Below are positions 1 through 8,849 of a DNA stretch of 19,899 nucleotides, piece after piece. Where the stretch lies: contig MU631316.1 in NCBI GenBank assembly GCA_026770615.1, positions 320,904 through 340,802 on the forward strand, read 5' to 3'. The DNA comes from Pavlovales sp. CCMP2436 (taxonomy: Eukaryota; Haptophyta; Pavlovophyceae; Pavlovales). Under the pieces are notes generated by a model. It saw nothing but the letters and a program-made list of their open reading frames with translations. It was not told the origin of the DNA and searched no databases. The translations under genes were made by a program, and so were the position numbers. The first letter of the stretch is position 1. Every line of letters starts with the position of its first letter.

Positions 1-313
1 GAAGCGGCACGCCGCAATTGTCGCGCTTGAGGATCCTTTGATAAGGATCCCATAGGGATCGTTCCATTCGAACGAGGTCGTTCGCACCTCCGCCTGGCAG
101 CCCGCTAGCATAACAAAAAAAAAATAAACATAAAAAATTAGCCACGTAGTAAAAAAAAAAAAAAAAAAAACGGAGAGAAAACGTGGAGAGTAAGATAAGC
201 GCTTGGTTTCGCTGACCCTCCGATGTCATGCCTGTACGCCTTCGGGAATAATACGAAGCAGGGATCAGGTTGGTATAAAGAGCCGCAACGGGCGATATAG
301 GAGCAAAACTGGC
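1..313. other. Spacer with long A-tract, no gene
   Basis: No coding sequence is supported here. The stretch starts GC-balanced, then holds an A-rich segment around 114-140 and an uninterrupted A run of about 19 bases at roughly 152-170. The A run could be a retroposon tail or a simple low-complexity tract; no flanking duplication was found by eye. An imperfect palindrome built on two GGATCC sites lies at about 31-50. Confidence 0.5.
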
Positions 314-1498
314 TCAACAATAAACAAATAAATCAATAATGGGTACGCCCTTACTGTCAAGGGAGAGACCCAGGGAGCAATTGCTCGAAATGTTGCAATC
401 CGAAATTGCGATGCTCAGCGCGCAGCGTCGCTCCCGGCCCCAGTCCTCCGCCGCGCGCGTCACAGAGTTACGCACCGGCGTGATCCTGTCGATCTCGCGT
501 TCACACTGTGTCATCGCGTTCTCCACCGAGCCTTGCGCGAGAACGCCCTCCTTGGCGCAGCGCAGGATTGTGCAGCCCTCCAGCACAAGGGACCGAGCTC
601 CGCCGTACACAGAGAACCCCTGCTTGCAGTTCTCGACTCTGCAGTCGTACGCCTCCAAAGCGGCACCCTCTCACACCTCCACCGCGGCCGCCATGTTTGC
701 GCAGCGTTCGAACGCGCAAGAGACGAGGTACGCCTGAGCTGAGAACCCCGCGGCGAGCACTGCTCCGCCCGAGTAGTCTCGAACGCTGCAGCCGATAAGC
801 CTGAGCGTACCATCAACCACACAGGCTGCAGCAGCGTTGTCGTGACCGACGAGCGCGAGGTTGATGAGCTGCACGGTGATGCCTTCGGTGACGTTGACCG
901 CGTGCGACTTGTTTATGGAACTCAGCTCCACGCTCCCTAAGCCGACCAACGCAAAGCTTGCCACTGGCTGATAGTATTTGTATGCACCGGGCCGCAGCAC
1001 CACGAGTTTTGCGCCGTGCATAAGAGCGGCCGTGCACTTGGCTGTCGTCGAAGCGATGGAGAGTTGGCTCAGCTCGACCGGCAGCCCGAGGCTACGCGTC
1101 GAGGCAACTGCGGCCGCGGCATCGTAGAGCGCGCGTAGCTCTGCGCTTGGCGGCTGGGGCAGCGAGAGCGCGACCGCAGCGGCGGCAGCGGGGGCGGCAT
1201 CGTCGTGCTCGGCGGGTAGAGAGGCGCACAGCCGAGAATACGCCTTGGCGTAGAGGGGCGCGAGGCCGACGGCGCGGCGGCAGTCCGCCTCCGAGGCAGC
1301 GGTGTCACCCAGCTTGGAGTAGCACGCGGCGCGGTTGGTCAGCGCGACGGCTTCGTCGGCGGGCGTGCCGTGCAGGGACGCGATCACGCCACTGAACGCA
1401 TTCGCAGCGGCTGCGAACTCGCCGGCCTTGAAGAGGGCGACGGCCTCCGAGTTTGCGGCCTTGAACGCGAACCGGCGAGCATAGGGAGGTTCAGACTT
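314..1498 (-). pseudogene. TPR + right-handed beta-helix protein, interrupted by in-frame TGA
   Basis: Reading the minus strand from 1498, the frame opens with a TPR-like helix pair: a stretch containing LFKAGEFAAAANAF, then LTNRAACYSKLGD and AEADCRRAV-type residues near 1260-1440. TPRs are protein-protein interaction scaffolds. From about 1060 down to 350 the protein is a right-handed beta-helix, with short repeating V/L-x-N/D-C strands such as LRLIGCSV and LVLEGCTILRC. A TGA at 673-671 interrupts the frame inside the helix; beta-helix sequence (EAYDCRVENC) resumes at once in the same frame. One CGA-to-TGA change would explain it. No ATG lies in frame after the TAG at 1501-1499, so the N-terminus is missing or sits in an upstream exon; a CCTAG acceptor at 1499 would fit. 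At the 3' side a GTAAGG donor at 354-349 precedes low-complexity AT coding, so the true exon may end there. It is either a recent pseudogene or a multi-exon gene carrying a nonsense allele. Partner and substrate are unknown. Confidence 0.7.
671..673 (-). other. Premature in-frame TGA
   Basis: The stop separates GCG GTG GAG GTG from GAG GGT GCC GCT TTG GAG GCG, all in one frame with beta-helix coding on both sides. A C-to-T transition in CGA (Arg) is the simplest origin. No insertion or deletion is needed to restore the frame. Confidence 0.75.
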
Positions 1499-1501
1499 CT
1501 A

Positions 1502-2060
1502 GGCCACACACCAGCTGTAATGTAATAATATTAAGAATGACGTGCGCACTGCGCAGCTCGCCTGGCCGGCCCTCTATAGCGAGGGCGGCGATCGCCTTTC
1601 CCCGGCCACGATTCCCAACAGGGGGTCTCTAGCCGGCGGGCAAGGGTGACACAATAATCCTCCTCTTAACTGAATAAACTTTCTTTTCTCACCAACATAC
1701 TATCCATCATTATGTCGGCTGGTGAGTGGTGGTGTGCGCAAGAGTTCCGCGAAAATGATCAGTGGTGTTGCTGTGTATGACTCGAATTTTGATTGGTTCG
1801 GTGCCTGTCATTCTGGGTGTGCGCATTAGTCTGGTTATAGCATGTGGTGGCGGTTTGTGTGGTTTCCCTCCTCGTGTGGTTCCAGTTCTTGGTGCTTCTT
1901 GTGTCCATGGGCAGCTTCCTGCAGGTGCCAGTGGGGCTCCTCTGGGCGGCGGTGTGTCGTTGGTGGGTGACTTCGAACTCCCCTGGCCCTGGTGAAATAT
2001 ATACAGTAGCCCGCGCACGGGGGGGGGGTCGTGCATCGCTTGGGCTTCACCGGGAAAATA
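1502..2060. other. Gene-free spacer with GT-rich stretch
   Basis: No convincing gene. Plus-strand frames between 1762 and 1995 are open but have no ATG with family-like content and show no GC3 bias, unlike genuine genes in this window. A G run of nine to ten bases sits near 2020. Confidence 0.5.
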
Positions 2061-2160
2061 TGTGCCCCAGGTGGGGTATCACCGTCGGCCTCACGAGCCC
2101 CAGGTAGGGTATCACCGTCCCCAGGTATAAGTATCACCGTCGGATGACGAGCCCGGGGTC
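2061..2160 (+). repeat. Short tandem repeat (CCCCAGGT...TATCACCGTC)
   Basis: Three imperfect copies of a unit built as CCCCAGGT, a variable 3-6 bases, then TATCACCGTC occur at about 2065-2087, 2097-2119 and 2119-2143. The spacing is irregular (about 32 then 23 bases), and copies 1 and 3 are followed by a shared ACGAG-type tail. This looks like a small degenerate satellite. Confidence 0.7.
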
Positions 2161-2229
2161 GGAGGAAGTGGATTTAGTAACTAATTTGATTAATTTTATT
2201 ATTTTGCCGCATCCGAAGACTTCAACGCC

Positions 2230-2263
2230 TTATGGGGGATGGGGGGGGTAGGGGGGGGGTAGG
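2230..2263 (+). other. G-rich tract, quadruplex candidate
   Basis: Several runs of four to nine G separated by one or two other bases lie between about 2235 and 2262. The run lengths satisfy a standard G-quadruplex pattern on the plus strand. No gene is adjacent, so a regulatory role is not implied. Confidence 0.5.
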
Positions 2264-2279
2264 CCTTCATGGCACAGGC

Positions 2280-2360
2280 CAGATATGATCAATATTAGCC
2301 AATATATTTTGCAATATTAGCCATAATATATTTTGCAATATTAGCCATTTTTTTTTTGTA
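2280..2360 (+). repeat. AT-rich tandem repeat (AATATATTTTGCAATATTAGCC)
   Basis: Two near-identical units reading ATATATTTTGCAATATTAGC plus a partial third lie between 2296 and 2350. The TTTTGCAATATT core recurs in the A/B repeat units at 3590-3610 and 3918-3932, so this is probably the degraded 5' part of the same dispersed family. Confidence 0.65.
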
Positions 2361-2456
2361 ACGGCTTACTTAAGGAAAGCAGACGGACAGCACACTGGGC
2401 TATGGGCCGTAGCTACTTGTTAGTCACACAGGCGGCGGCTCCGGCCTACAGGCTTT
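2325..2456 (+). repeat. Dispersed repeat family A, partial copy 1
   Basis: This segment matches 3592-3727: both run from TTTTGCAAT through a T-run, then a GACAGCA(C/T)ACTGGGCTATG motif, then CTTGTTAGTCACA and GGCGGCGGCT. Copies differ at perhaps one base in eight. The copy stops where repeat family C (2461 on) begins, so one may have inserted beside the other. Confidence 0.65.
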
Positions 2457-2460
2457 TTTG

Positions 2461-2655
2461 AATTATATTAATAATTTCCGCCCGCGTCTCTCAACGCCGT
2501 CGGTTCATAACGACGTCACTCTCGCGAGTGAATCCGCCGTGCCAGCAGGTACTTTCAGCGCAAGCTGGAGGCCCACCACTGACAAAAAATGCCTTTGAGT
2601 TGTCGAACGCGCCCACGTTCTCGTCCAAAGCCACACTCCGTCTCCGTCACCGTCG
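2461..2655 (+). repeat. Dispersed repeat family C, copy 1 (open frame conserved)
   Basis: This copy shares long near-identity with 14161-14330 (plus strand) and with 12290-12431 (minus strand). The core GTCGGTTCATAACGACGTCA is exact between copies 1 and 3. Translated in the shared frame, copy 1 reads RRFITTSLSRVNPP followed by GGPPLTKN and an FELSNAPTFSSK-like segment, then a stop near 2653. All three copies keep the later part open, which suggests a coding ancestor (a duplicated exon or part of a transposon). No known domain is recognised. Confidence 0.65.
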
Positions 2656-2734
2656 CCTCATATAAGAACTAAAAAGGGCGCAGTTCGGAGATGGCGGCGC
2701 CCGCTCGCCTCGCGCTCTTTGGCCGCACCGGTGG

Positions 2735-3373
2735 TTGCGGCGATCCAGCTCCGGTCGCAAAACTCGCTCTCGCGCGTGCAGATGTACACTCTTCCCCGGA
2801 TTCACCATCTTCTCTCTCCTCGCTCTCCAACACGACGCGCACGAAGGGCTCGCTGGGGCGCAGGCGGCAGGCCACGAGACGGACTCGACGGCACGGCCTC
2901 GCCCTTCAACGCGCGAGGCGCGCGACCATCGCGAGGCCGCGGGCTTGAGCCCCTTCGAGCACTTCGATTACCTCAAGCACCTCGATCGATCGATAGCGTG
3001 CACGAGCTCGCCACTGCGCGCAGGCGTCACCGGCGGGCGCGCCGTGAGGGCGCGCCGCGAAGGAGTGCCTGGAGGAGGAGGCGGCGGCGCGTGCTCGGCA
3101 AGAAGGACAAGCGAGGTCGTGCTTGACAAGAAGGAGCGACAAGCGCAACGTCCCTCGCTCGTACGCAAGGCGCAGCACGACTCGGCCAAGTTCGGGACGA
3201 TGATCCTCGAAATGGCGAGAGATCTGAGGAGTCTGGGCGCAGCGACTCGCGAGCGCTTCTCTCTCAGCGCACCGTGGCCCGCCGACATGACCCGCCGCGC
3301 CGCCCGTGGCGCGCGACGCCGCGGGCGCGCCGCGGATACACATTTATTGAGCATGTCGTCCCATAGTTACTGA
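2735..3373 (+). other. Possible coding remnant, Arg-rich, unrecognised
   Basis: The plus strand is open for about 212 codons here. Parts look protein-like, for example LSPFEHFDYLKHLD near 2950 and FGTMILEMARDLRSLG near 3190, with DKKERQ in between. A second frame gives VHELATARRRHRRAR between them, so the signal switches frame and no single frame is convincing throughout. The composition is GC-rich and Arg/Ala-rich, which opens frames by chance. No family was recognised. It may be a decayed gene or merely a GC-rich spacer. Confidence 0.25.
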
Positions 3374-3405
3374 AGTATGGTCCGGATTTAATTTACAACA
3401 CACTG

Positions 3406-3628
3406 CGGCCCTGGGTTCGAGTGTGTTTCATCATCTTGCCCCTGTCCGTTATGTTTTAGTGTGAATCTACGAAGTGTCAGTAATTATGGCTTGTATATAC
3501 CTCGTGGGAAAGCACCCCGCCGGAGGCGATTTTTTTTTGGACCTATTTTAGCGCATTTCGGCTCGGCCAAGGACAAATATTGTCAACATTATTATTTTTG
3601 CAATGTTGATCGCGAAGTTATTTTTTTT
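3406..3628 (+). repeat. Dispersed repeat family A, copy 2 (direct repeat unit 1)
   Basis: This is the first of two direct repeats of about 220 bp. It starts CGGCCCTGGGTTCGAGTGTG, runs through TGCCCCTGTCCGTTATGTTT and a CCCCGCCGGAGGCG core, a T-run, TTCGGCTCGGCCAAGGACA, and ends with GATCGCGAAGTT plus Ts. The GGTTCGAGT core resembles a tRNA B box, so a tRNA-derived SINE is possible; no terminal duplication was identified. Confidence 0.75.
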
Positions 3629-3650
3629 TCGACTTATTTGTAGAAAGACA

Positions 3651-3730
3651 GACAGCATACTGGGCTATGTGCACAAGTTACTTACTTGTTAGTCACATAG
3701 GCGGCGGCTTTGCCTACGGCCTATACAGTA
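3651..3730 (+). repeat. Spacer module of repeat family A
   Basis: This segment joins the two units and is the part shared with 2382-2456 (GACAGCATACTGGGCTATG, TTGTTAGTCACA, GGCGGCGGCT). The TAGTCACATAGGCGG segment is a weak A-box-like match about 40 bases before the GGTTCGAG core of the next unit, so the true repeat may start here and not at 3731. Confidence 0.5.
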
Positions 3731-3948
3731 CGGCCCTGGGTTCGAGTGTGCTTCATCAGACTTGCCCCTGTCCGTTATGTTTTAGTGTGAACCTGCGAAG
3801 TGGCAGTAGCTATGGCTTGTGTATACTTCGCCGGAAGGCACCCCGCCGGAGGCGATTTTTTTTGACATTTTTATGCACATTTCGGCTCGGCCAAGGACAG
3901 ATATTGTCAATATTATTCTTTTTGCAATATTGATCGCGAAGTTTTTTT
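3731..3948 (+). repeat. Dispersed repeat family A, copy 3 (direct repeat unit 2)
   Basis: This copy is collinear with 3406-3628 at an offset of 325 bases. Differences are scattered substitutions and T-run length changes, so the duplication is not recent. It ends in a run of Ts and TTTGCCATATT motifs. Confidence 0.75.
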
Positions 3949-4149
3949 TGCCATATTGCTTTGCCATATTTTGCCATATTCAAAGTAGCAAAATAAAGGC
4001 ACTAGTTTCCATATTGCAGCGAATAATTTCTGCATACATTTTTTGCCATTTGCCGGGATCTTTAGCCCCGACGGGCCAGTGCCTCCCGGAGCGTTCAAGT
4101 ATGTAGGCCTGTGCGCCCCAGTCCCCAGCCTGGGCCCTGGGGCGATGGC

Positions 4150-4991
4150 CGGTGCGAGTTCTATTCATGAAATCCACGATGGCGAAGCACTCAACGCAGG
4201 CGTCTCGCGCGCGCTCGGGCGTGCACTTGCCAACGACGAGCGCGATCTACTACTCGGTATGCTCCGTCTCAGACTCTTGGACAAAATGCTCGTCAACGGA
4301 ATCGAGAACCCAGCTTGCATATGCGGCCATCTTCGCCTGGCCCGCCGCGTCCATGGGCGCGCGAAAGAAGGCGAGCATCGAGCTGCGGTAGCCGTGCACT
4401 GCTGCGTACTACTTCATCGTGGACAGCTGCGCGTAGCTCTCCGCGTGGCGTGGGTTGATGGCCCAGGATGGCACGCGACGTTCCGGCTCGCGCAGCTGCT
4501 CCTTGTGCGCCCAGAGCGCGCAGTGGGCGCCGAACGAGCCGTAGGAGTCGCAGACCACCCCGCACGGCTCGAATTGTAGCGGGAGCGGCCGCACCTTCCA
4601 GACGCAAGTGCGCTGCTTGAAGTTCCTCGAGGACTCCGGCCTCCATCCGCGTCTCAAATCGTTGAGGGAGCACGAGGTGCTGCAGCTCGGGCTCCGCAGG
4701 GAGGAACGAGTTCACGTCTCGCTGCGCGCCACGAGCGCGCGGTGGGAACTCAATAAGAGTCGCCATGTACGCGCCTTCAGTGCCGCCGAGCGGGAAGGCC
4801 GCCTCCAGCGCCTGCAGGGCGCCAGTCCACGCGTGGTCCTCACTGGTGAGCTCGCGCAGCTCCTTGCAGACGAGCCGTGCGCTGAGCAGCTCCTCGCAGC
4901 CCAGCTCTGGGACGACGAGTGGCATCACCTCTATCACGAGGGCCTGCTCGCGGGCCTGCTTCATCAGCCGCGTCTCTCGCGTGGCGGACAT
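4150..4991 (-). pseudogene. F-box-like protein, decayed by frameshift and TAG codons
   Basis: The ATG at 4991 opens MSATRETR followed by a leucine-rich helical segment (VMPLVVPELGCEELLSARLV, then CKELRELTSEDHAW). It resembles an F-box, the Skp1-binding motif of ubiquitin ligase adaptors, with the usual L-x-x-R-x-VCK...W pattern. Coding follows this frame to about 4620, then moves to another frame (FKQRTCVWKVRPLPLQFEP, VCDSYGSFGAHCALWAHKEQ), as if one base had been inserted near 4618. In that second frame TAG occurs at 4411-4409 and twice at 4252-4247, yet protein-like sequence continues after each (YAAVHGYRSSMLAFFRAPM; ALVVGKCTPERARDACVECF) to about 4160. Codons on both sides of the lesions end mostly in G or C. 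The downstream part matches no domain I recognise. A sequencing error could explain the frameshift but hardly the three stops. Confidence 0.6.
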
Positions 4992-5302
4992 GCTTTCGAG
5001 AGCCGGGAGCCAGCGGCCGGACGCGGGGAGCGAGTGGAGGAATTCAGCTCCCACCGCCGCAGGCTTGTCGCAGGAAGCTGCGCGAGGTGAGTGCTCGTGG
5101 AAAGAAGCTTCGTGGCGAAGGGCTCGTGCGAGGAAAGCTGCACGGCGAGGGCTCGTGCGAGGAAGCTGCACGGCGAGGCTTGCGCGACCCGTCGCCGAAC
5201 GGGAGACGCCCAGGTCAAAATTCGCGCTGAGTGGTCTGATTTTTTAAATGCAGGCGCGTTAGTGCAGAGTGGTAGTGGGTGGGGTGGCAGGCCGAGCGCC
5301 AG
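4992..5302. repeat. Spacer with 28-29-bp tandem repeat and tRNA-like A box
   Basis: Two near-identical units of GGCTCGTGCGAGGA(A)AGCTGCACGGCGAG occur at about 5124-5180, with related fragments (AGAAGCTTCGTGGCGAAG) just before. At about 5259-5280 the sequence TTAGTGCAGAGTGGTAGTGG matches a tRNA D-arm / A-box pattern closely. It lies about 85 bases before a B-box-like TTCGAGTCCC, too far apart for a normal tRNA. Confidence 0.5.
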
Positions 5303-5415
5303 GGCCGCCCACGCCCCGGCGGCCCCTCCTCCGGGCGCGGCGCGGCTAGGAATTCGAGTCCCCGCGACGTGGACGGCCGGGTTCTCAAAAGTTTGAACAT
5401 CCATCATTTTTTTAT
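5303..5415 (+). repeat. Dispersed repeat family B, copy 1
   Basis: This repeat matches 6069-6186 at more than 85% by eye. Shared landmarks are GCGGCTAGGAATTCGAGTCC, CCGCGACGTGGAC and GGGTTCTCAAAAGTT, ending in AT-rich CATCATTTTT-TATGTA. The GAATTCGAGTCCC core is B-box-like, so with the A-box-like block at 5259 this copy may be a tRNA-derived SINE. Confidence 0.75.
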
Positions 5416-6068
5416 GTAACTATGTATTTTTTTTTATGCAGCTGTGGGCCGGCCCGGCGGGGACCTCGAGAAGCCCACTCCTCACCTCGGGCACACAGTC
5501 AGGGCACACAGTCAGGGCGGCAACGGCTGCGGCAAAAGGCGGGAGACGCCCCAGGATGAACAGCGGTGGTTACCCCTGCGCGATTTCTGGGAGTGGTCGA
5601 GAGGCACACAGTCAGATAGCACACAGTCACGGCGAATTTGAGCGCCTGCCCTTGCCCGCACTCATTCTCACATGGGGATGTGTGTTGATATTCTGCCGGG
5701 TTGGACTTCGGTCGAACCTGAGCGGCAAGGCAGGCGCTTAACTACCGCTTAACTACAGCCCACTATACATTGCAACCGCTGAGTGGTGGTATTTAAAAAA
5801 ATGCAGCTGTGGGCGGAGGACCAGAGCTTTAGGAACACTCGGATCAAGGAACCCACGATATCGTCCCACCGCTGAGTCAGATCAACAAAACGACAGTCGA
5901 CGACACTCGACTCTTGCGGTTAGCGGTCCACCCGCGCCGCATACTACAGCCGGGCATCCGACGTTACATCCGACGTTCGCGCAGGTGCGCGCAGGCATCC
6001 GACGGCCGCACCTGCACGCCTCTAAGGCGAGATGGTGAGCTCGGTCTGCACCCCCCTACGAGCGTCAT
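5416..6068. other. Repeat mosaic, no gene supported
   Basis: Short repeated blocks dominate. GCACACAGTCAG occurs four times in two pairs (about 5499-5520 and 5606-5630, the last ending CAC). The phrase ATGCAGCTGTGGGC occurs at about 5437 and 5801. GGGACCTCGAGAAGCCCAC at 5459 recurs as GAGGACCTCGGGAAGCCCAC near 6302. Translated frames carry no recognisable domain. Confidence 0.55.
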
Positions 6069-6186
6069 GGCCGCCCACGCCCCAGCGGCCCCTCCTCCGG
6101 ACGCCGCGCGGCTAGGAATTCGAGTCCCCGCGACGTGGACAGCCGGGTTCTCAAAAGTTGGAACATCCAATTCCATCATTTTTATG
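6069..6186 (+). repeat. Dispersed repeat family B, copy 2
   Basis: Second copy of the family at 5303-5415, on the same strand and 766 bases downstream. The A-box-like block present upstream of copy 1 is not conserved here, so this copy is 5'-truncated or the A-box match upstream of copy 1 is fortuitous. Confidence 0.75.
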
Positions 6187-6566
6187 TATGTATTTATTCA
6201 ATTATTATAGTTTCATTTATTTATATTAATGTAGGGCCATATTAGTCGATCCGCGATCGCCCCAGCTCCTAGGTTTCCGGGCCAAAACTTGTCAGTCGGC
6301 GAGGACCTCGGGAAGCCCACCATACATAGCGGGTAACCCATGCGACCAACCTAAAATCGCGGGGAAAACTTACCATGTAGTTACGTATGTATACATAGTG
6401 AAAACAGAAAATTTATAATAAGATACACTATGGCTGCAAAGTAGTTGAGAAATCTGGCAGCACTGCTAAGTGAGTTATAGCACTAATGATATATAGCTAT
6501 ATTGGCTATATAATTCGCACTTGTTCGTTATATGAAAAGAGCTAAAAAAATATAATTTCAATTTTA
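6187..6566. other. AT-rich 3' flank of the SGNH gene
   Basis: No gene is seen. The stretch is AT-rich and receives the 3' end of the minus-strand gene ending at 6567. ATAAAA-type sequence just past the stop (minus strand, about 6560) could serve as a polyadenylation signal, but no canonical AATAAA is evident. Confidence 0.45.
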
Positions 6567-8465
6567 TCAACCCAGACGGCGGCGCCTTCTCGGCGCCACC
6601 TCGACGATCATCCTCACCAGCTTGAACTTGTGCGCGCCGGACGAAGTTTCGTTGAGCACGCGCAGCCGCAGCAGACACAGGGCGCCGGCCGAATCGGCGA
6701 GCTTTTCTCGTTTGATTCGCGCCGGCGCAACCTCGAAAAAAGGGAGGTTGAGCACACCGAGCGTCGAGGTCTGCTCGCTCGGGTTGTGCGAGTCTACGCG
6801 CTGCGCGCCGCACGCGCACCCGCCAGTGCAGCTGACCTCAGCGATGCCGTGGCCGACATAGGAGCGCAGGTACTGCAGCACGAAGGATGGCTGCCGCGCG
6901 CCGGCGATGCCTGCCGGAATGGCCATCTCGAGCAGCGCACCCGGCTGCTCTGCGACCAGGCCGGGCTTGTACCTAGGGGCGCGAGTGGAGAGGGTGGGGT
7001 GGGGTGGTGGGGCGTGAGCGTAGGTCACCGCGCAGGCGGGCGCATTCTGTCGGCCATTCCCCGCGGACGAACCCGCAGCGAGCCGCGCACTGACTTGGTG
7101 TTGGATTTCGGTTCGAACTCGACAAAGCGCCAGCCGCTGGAGCTCGGCATGATGGTGGGCAGTACGCCCTTGTCACGGGTCACCGACGCCGCCTTCGTCT
7201 CCTCCGGCGTTCTGCGCGCGTTGTGCGAGAGGGCGACGCCCGCGCGGTCGAGTGTGAAGCAGACAAGGCCCACGCGCCGAAGCACCTTGGGAGGCGGCAG
7301 GACGAGTGCGCCAGCCTCGCTACTCCCACTGGCGGCGGCTTCGGCGGCCGCCGCCGCGAGGCCTCTTCGCGCCATGGCCATGAGAGCTCCGCAAATTAAC
7401 GCGCTGCCCCGCGGGGTCGGGTGCAGTCCGTCACGGGACTGGGCGAAGGAGAGGGAGACGTTGCGGTTTCCGAGGAGTGGGCCGAGGCAGCCAACGACGG
7501 AGAGGAGCGGCAGTCCGTACGAGCTGCGCAGCTTGTGCATCACCTTTACGCGATCGTACGCGCCTTGGATCGAGCAGAGCATTTTGTCCTTTGGGAGCGT
7601 GCTCAGGATGCGCTCGAGGGGCGGCACGCCCGCGGCACCGCCAGGGAGCGCGCCCACGTTCCACGCCCTGCCGACTGCCACTCGCCGCTCGCGCGGGCCG
7701 CCAGGGAGGAGAGACGCGTCGGCCTGCGAGGCGATGTGCTCGACGAATTGGACCTTGCCAAACTCAACGATGACCACCGTGGGTCGGCCGCGCGAGGCGA
7801 GCAGGTGGCGCAGGAGCGTCTCGACCTTGTGATACGGGTCCTTCCTGAGGTCCGCCGTCTGTAAGTCGAGCAGCACGAGGTGCACATCCCGCGAGATATA
7901 TGTATCGGGGCACTGTCTCCACAAGCATGTGTATAGTACGGCGTGGCGGTGCGCTATGTGTGAGCAAAGCGGTTACATATGGGGGTCAGCACAGAACGCT
8001 TCATCGTAGTTGCTCACCGCGATCATGGCGGGGATCAAATCCCCGCCCGGCTCGCCCAAGTTGAAGAGCTCGTGCCTGCCGCTGCCCGCGATCACGGGGT
8101 AGTGCGATTTTATCCACTCGAGCAGCTCGCGCGCCCAGCCGCGGTCGCCCCACTCGCCGCAGCGCGAGCCGCAGCAACGGGGGCAGAGCTTGCGACACGC
8201 GCTAGTGTTTAGCACGGGCGCCGGCGTCGTGCACCCACCGTGCACGCCCACCAGAGAAGAGCCGAGCGCAAACGCGGTGATCGGCAGGCCGCGCGAGAGG
8301 CGTGACCACAGCGTCAACCAAGCGGCTGCGTCGCCCGCCGTGCCGCACTGCTCCGTGTCGTAGAGCGCGAGGTCGCGATGCGCGGCGGTGAGCGGGAGCC
8401 GTGCGTCGGCAGCAGGAGCAGCGCGAGCGCAATGCGTGCGTGGGTGAGGGTCGTCGGGTCGCCAT
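6567..8465 (-). CDS. SGNH/GDSL hydrolase-like protein, three exons
   Basis: Proposed exons are: about 8465 (start unresolved) to 7977, 7916-7029 and 6972-6567. Introns of 60 and 56 nt have borders GTAACC...GGAG and GTGACC...CTAG, and the phases join exactly. SGNH hydrolases cleave ester or acyl groups on sugars and lipids through a Ser nucleophile near the N-terminus and a C-terminal Asp-x-x-His. Here FALGSSLVGVHGGC supplies block I (Ser), NLGEPGGDL is block II-like (Gly), and DGLHPTPRG supplies the Asp/His pair. A C-terminal beta-type domain follows, ending with VLNETSSGAHKFKLVRMIV. A signal-peptide-like ALALLLLPTHG lies at about 8410-8440 but in a different frame from the mature sequence (AAHRDLALYDTEQC), so an upstream intron or a frameshift is needed. 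The neighbouring genes give no clue to substrate. The protein is likely secretory or lumenal. Confidence 0.75.
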
Positions 8466-8534
8466 GTTCGTCGCGTGAGGGTCGTCGGAACTCTCGCCTC
8501 TGACTTGCCGCGCTGAGCTCGATCATCTCCGTTT

Positions 8535-8840
8535 TGTCGCTATCGTCAAAATCATGAATGTAAAATCTGCGCAGATTTTCGGATAATAGGAGAATTTGCG
8601 GAGATTTTGCGAATTTTCGAATTTCACGAATAATCGGCGAAAAGATACGAGCGGCAGCACGCCCGCCCAACTGCGTTGCGGTGTATGTGCTGGTGCTTCA
8701 CAACGTTTTTTTTTTTTACGCCGAACATTCAGTGAATTCACGAATTCGCCGAATACTGGCGAATTTGCGAATTCACCGAATATTCACCAGCTCGTTTTTT
8801 TGGTGAAATGTTCGTGAATTCAGCGAATTCAGCGCATTCT
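8535..8840. repeat. Degenerate GAATTC/GCGAATTT repeat cluster
   Basis: Two blocks (about 8565-8645 and 8725-8835) are built from variants of a 9-11-base motif: GAATTTGCGGA, TGCGAATTTTCGA, ATTCACGAATTCGCCGA, GCGAATTTGCGAATTCACC and TTCAGCGAATTCAGCG. They are separated by about 80 bases of GC-balanced sequence. This looks like a diverging minisatellite; no coding role is seen. Confidence 0.6.
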
Positions 8841-8849
8841 TCCACATGT

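Noticed and set aside
4247..4411. Genetic code in which TAG is a sense codon
   Set aside because: The same gene also has a frameshift, and two other genes in the window carry different lesions (TGA, indels); simple pseudogene decay is enough. Kept as a test in the findings.
4043..4579. 178-codon plus-strand open frame
   Set aside because: Antisense to the F-box-like pseudogene; the composition is Arg/Ala/Leu-rich with no domain.
5259..5365. tRNA gene from A-box and B-box-like blocks
   Set aside because: The boxes are about 85 bases apart, no acceptor stem pairs, and no anticodon arm could be drawn.
6630..7832. 400-codon plus-strand open frame
   Set aside because: It is antisense to exons 2 and 3 of the SGNH gene, where domain motifs, intron borders and phases all support the minus strand.
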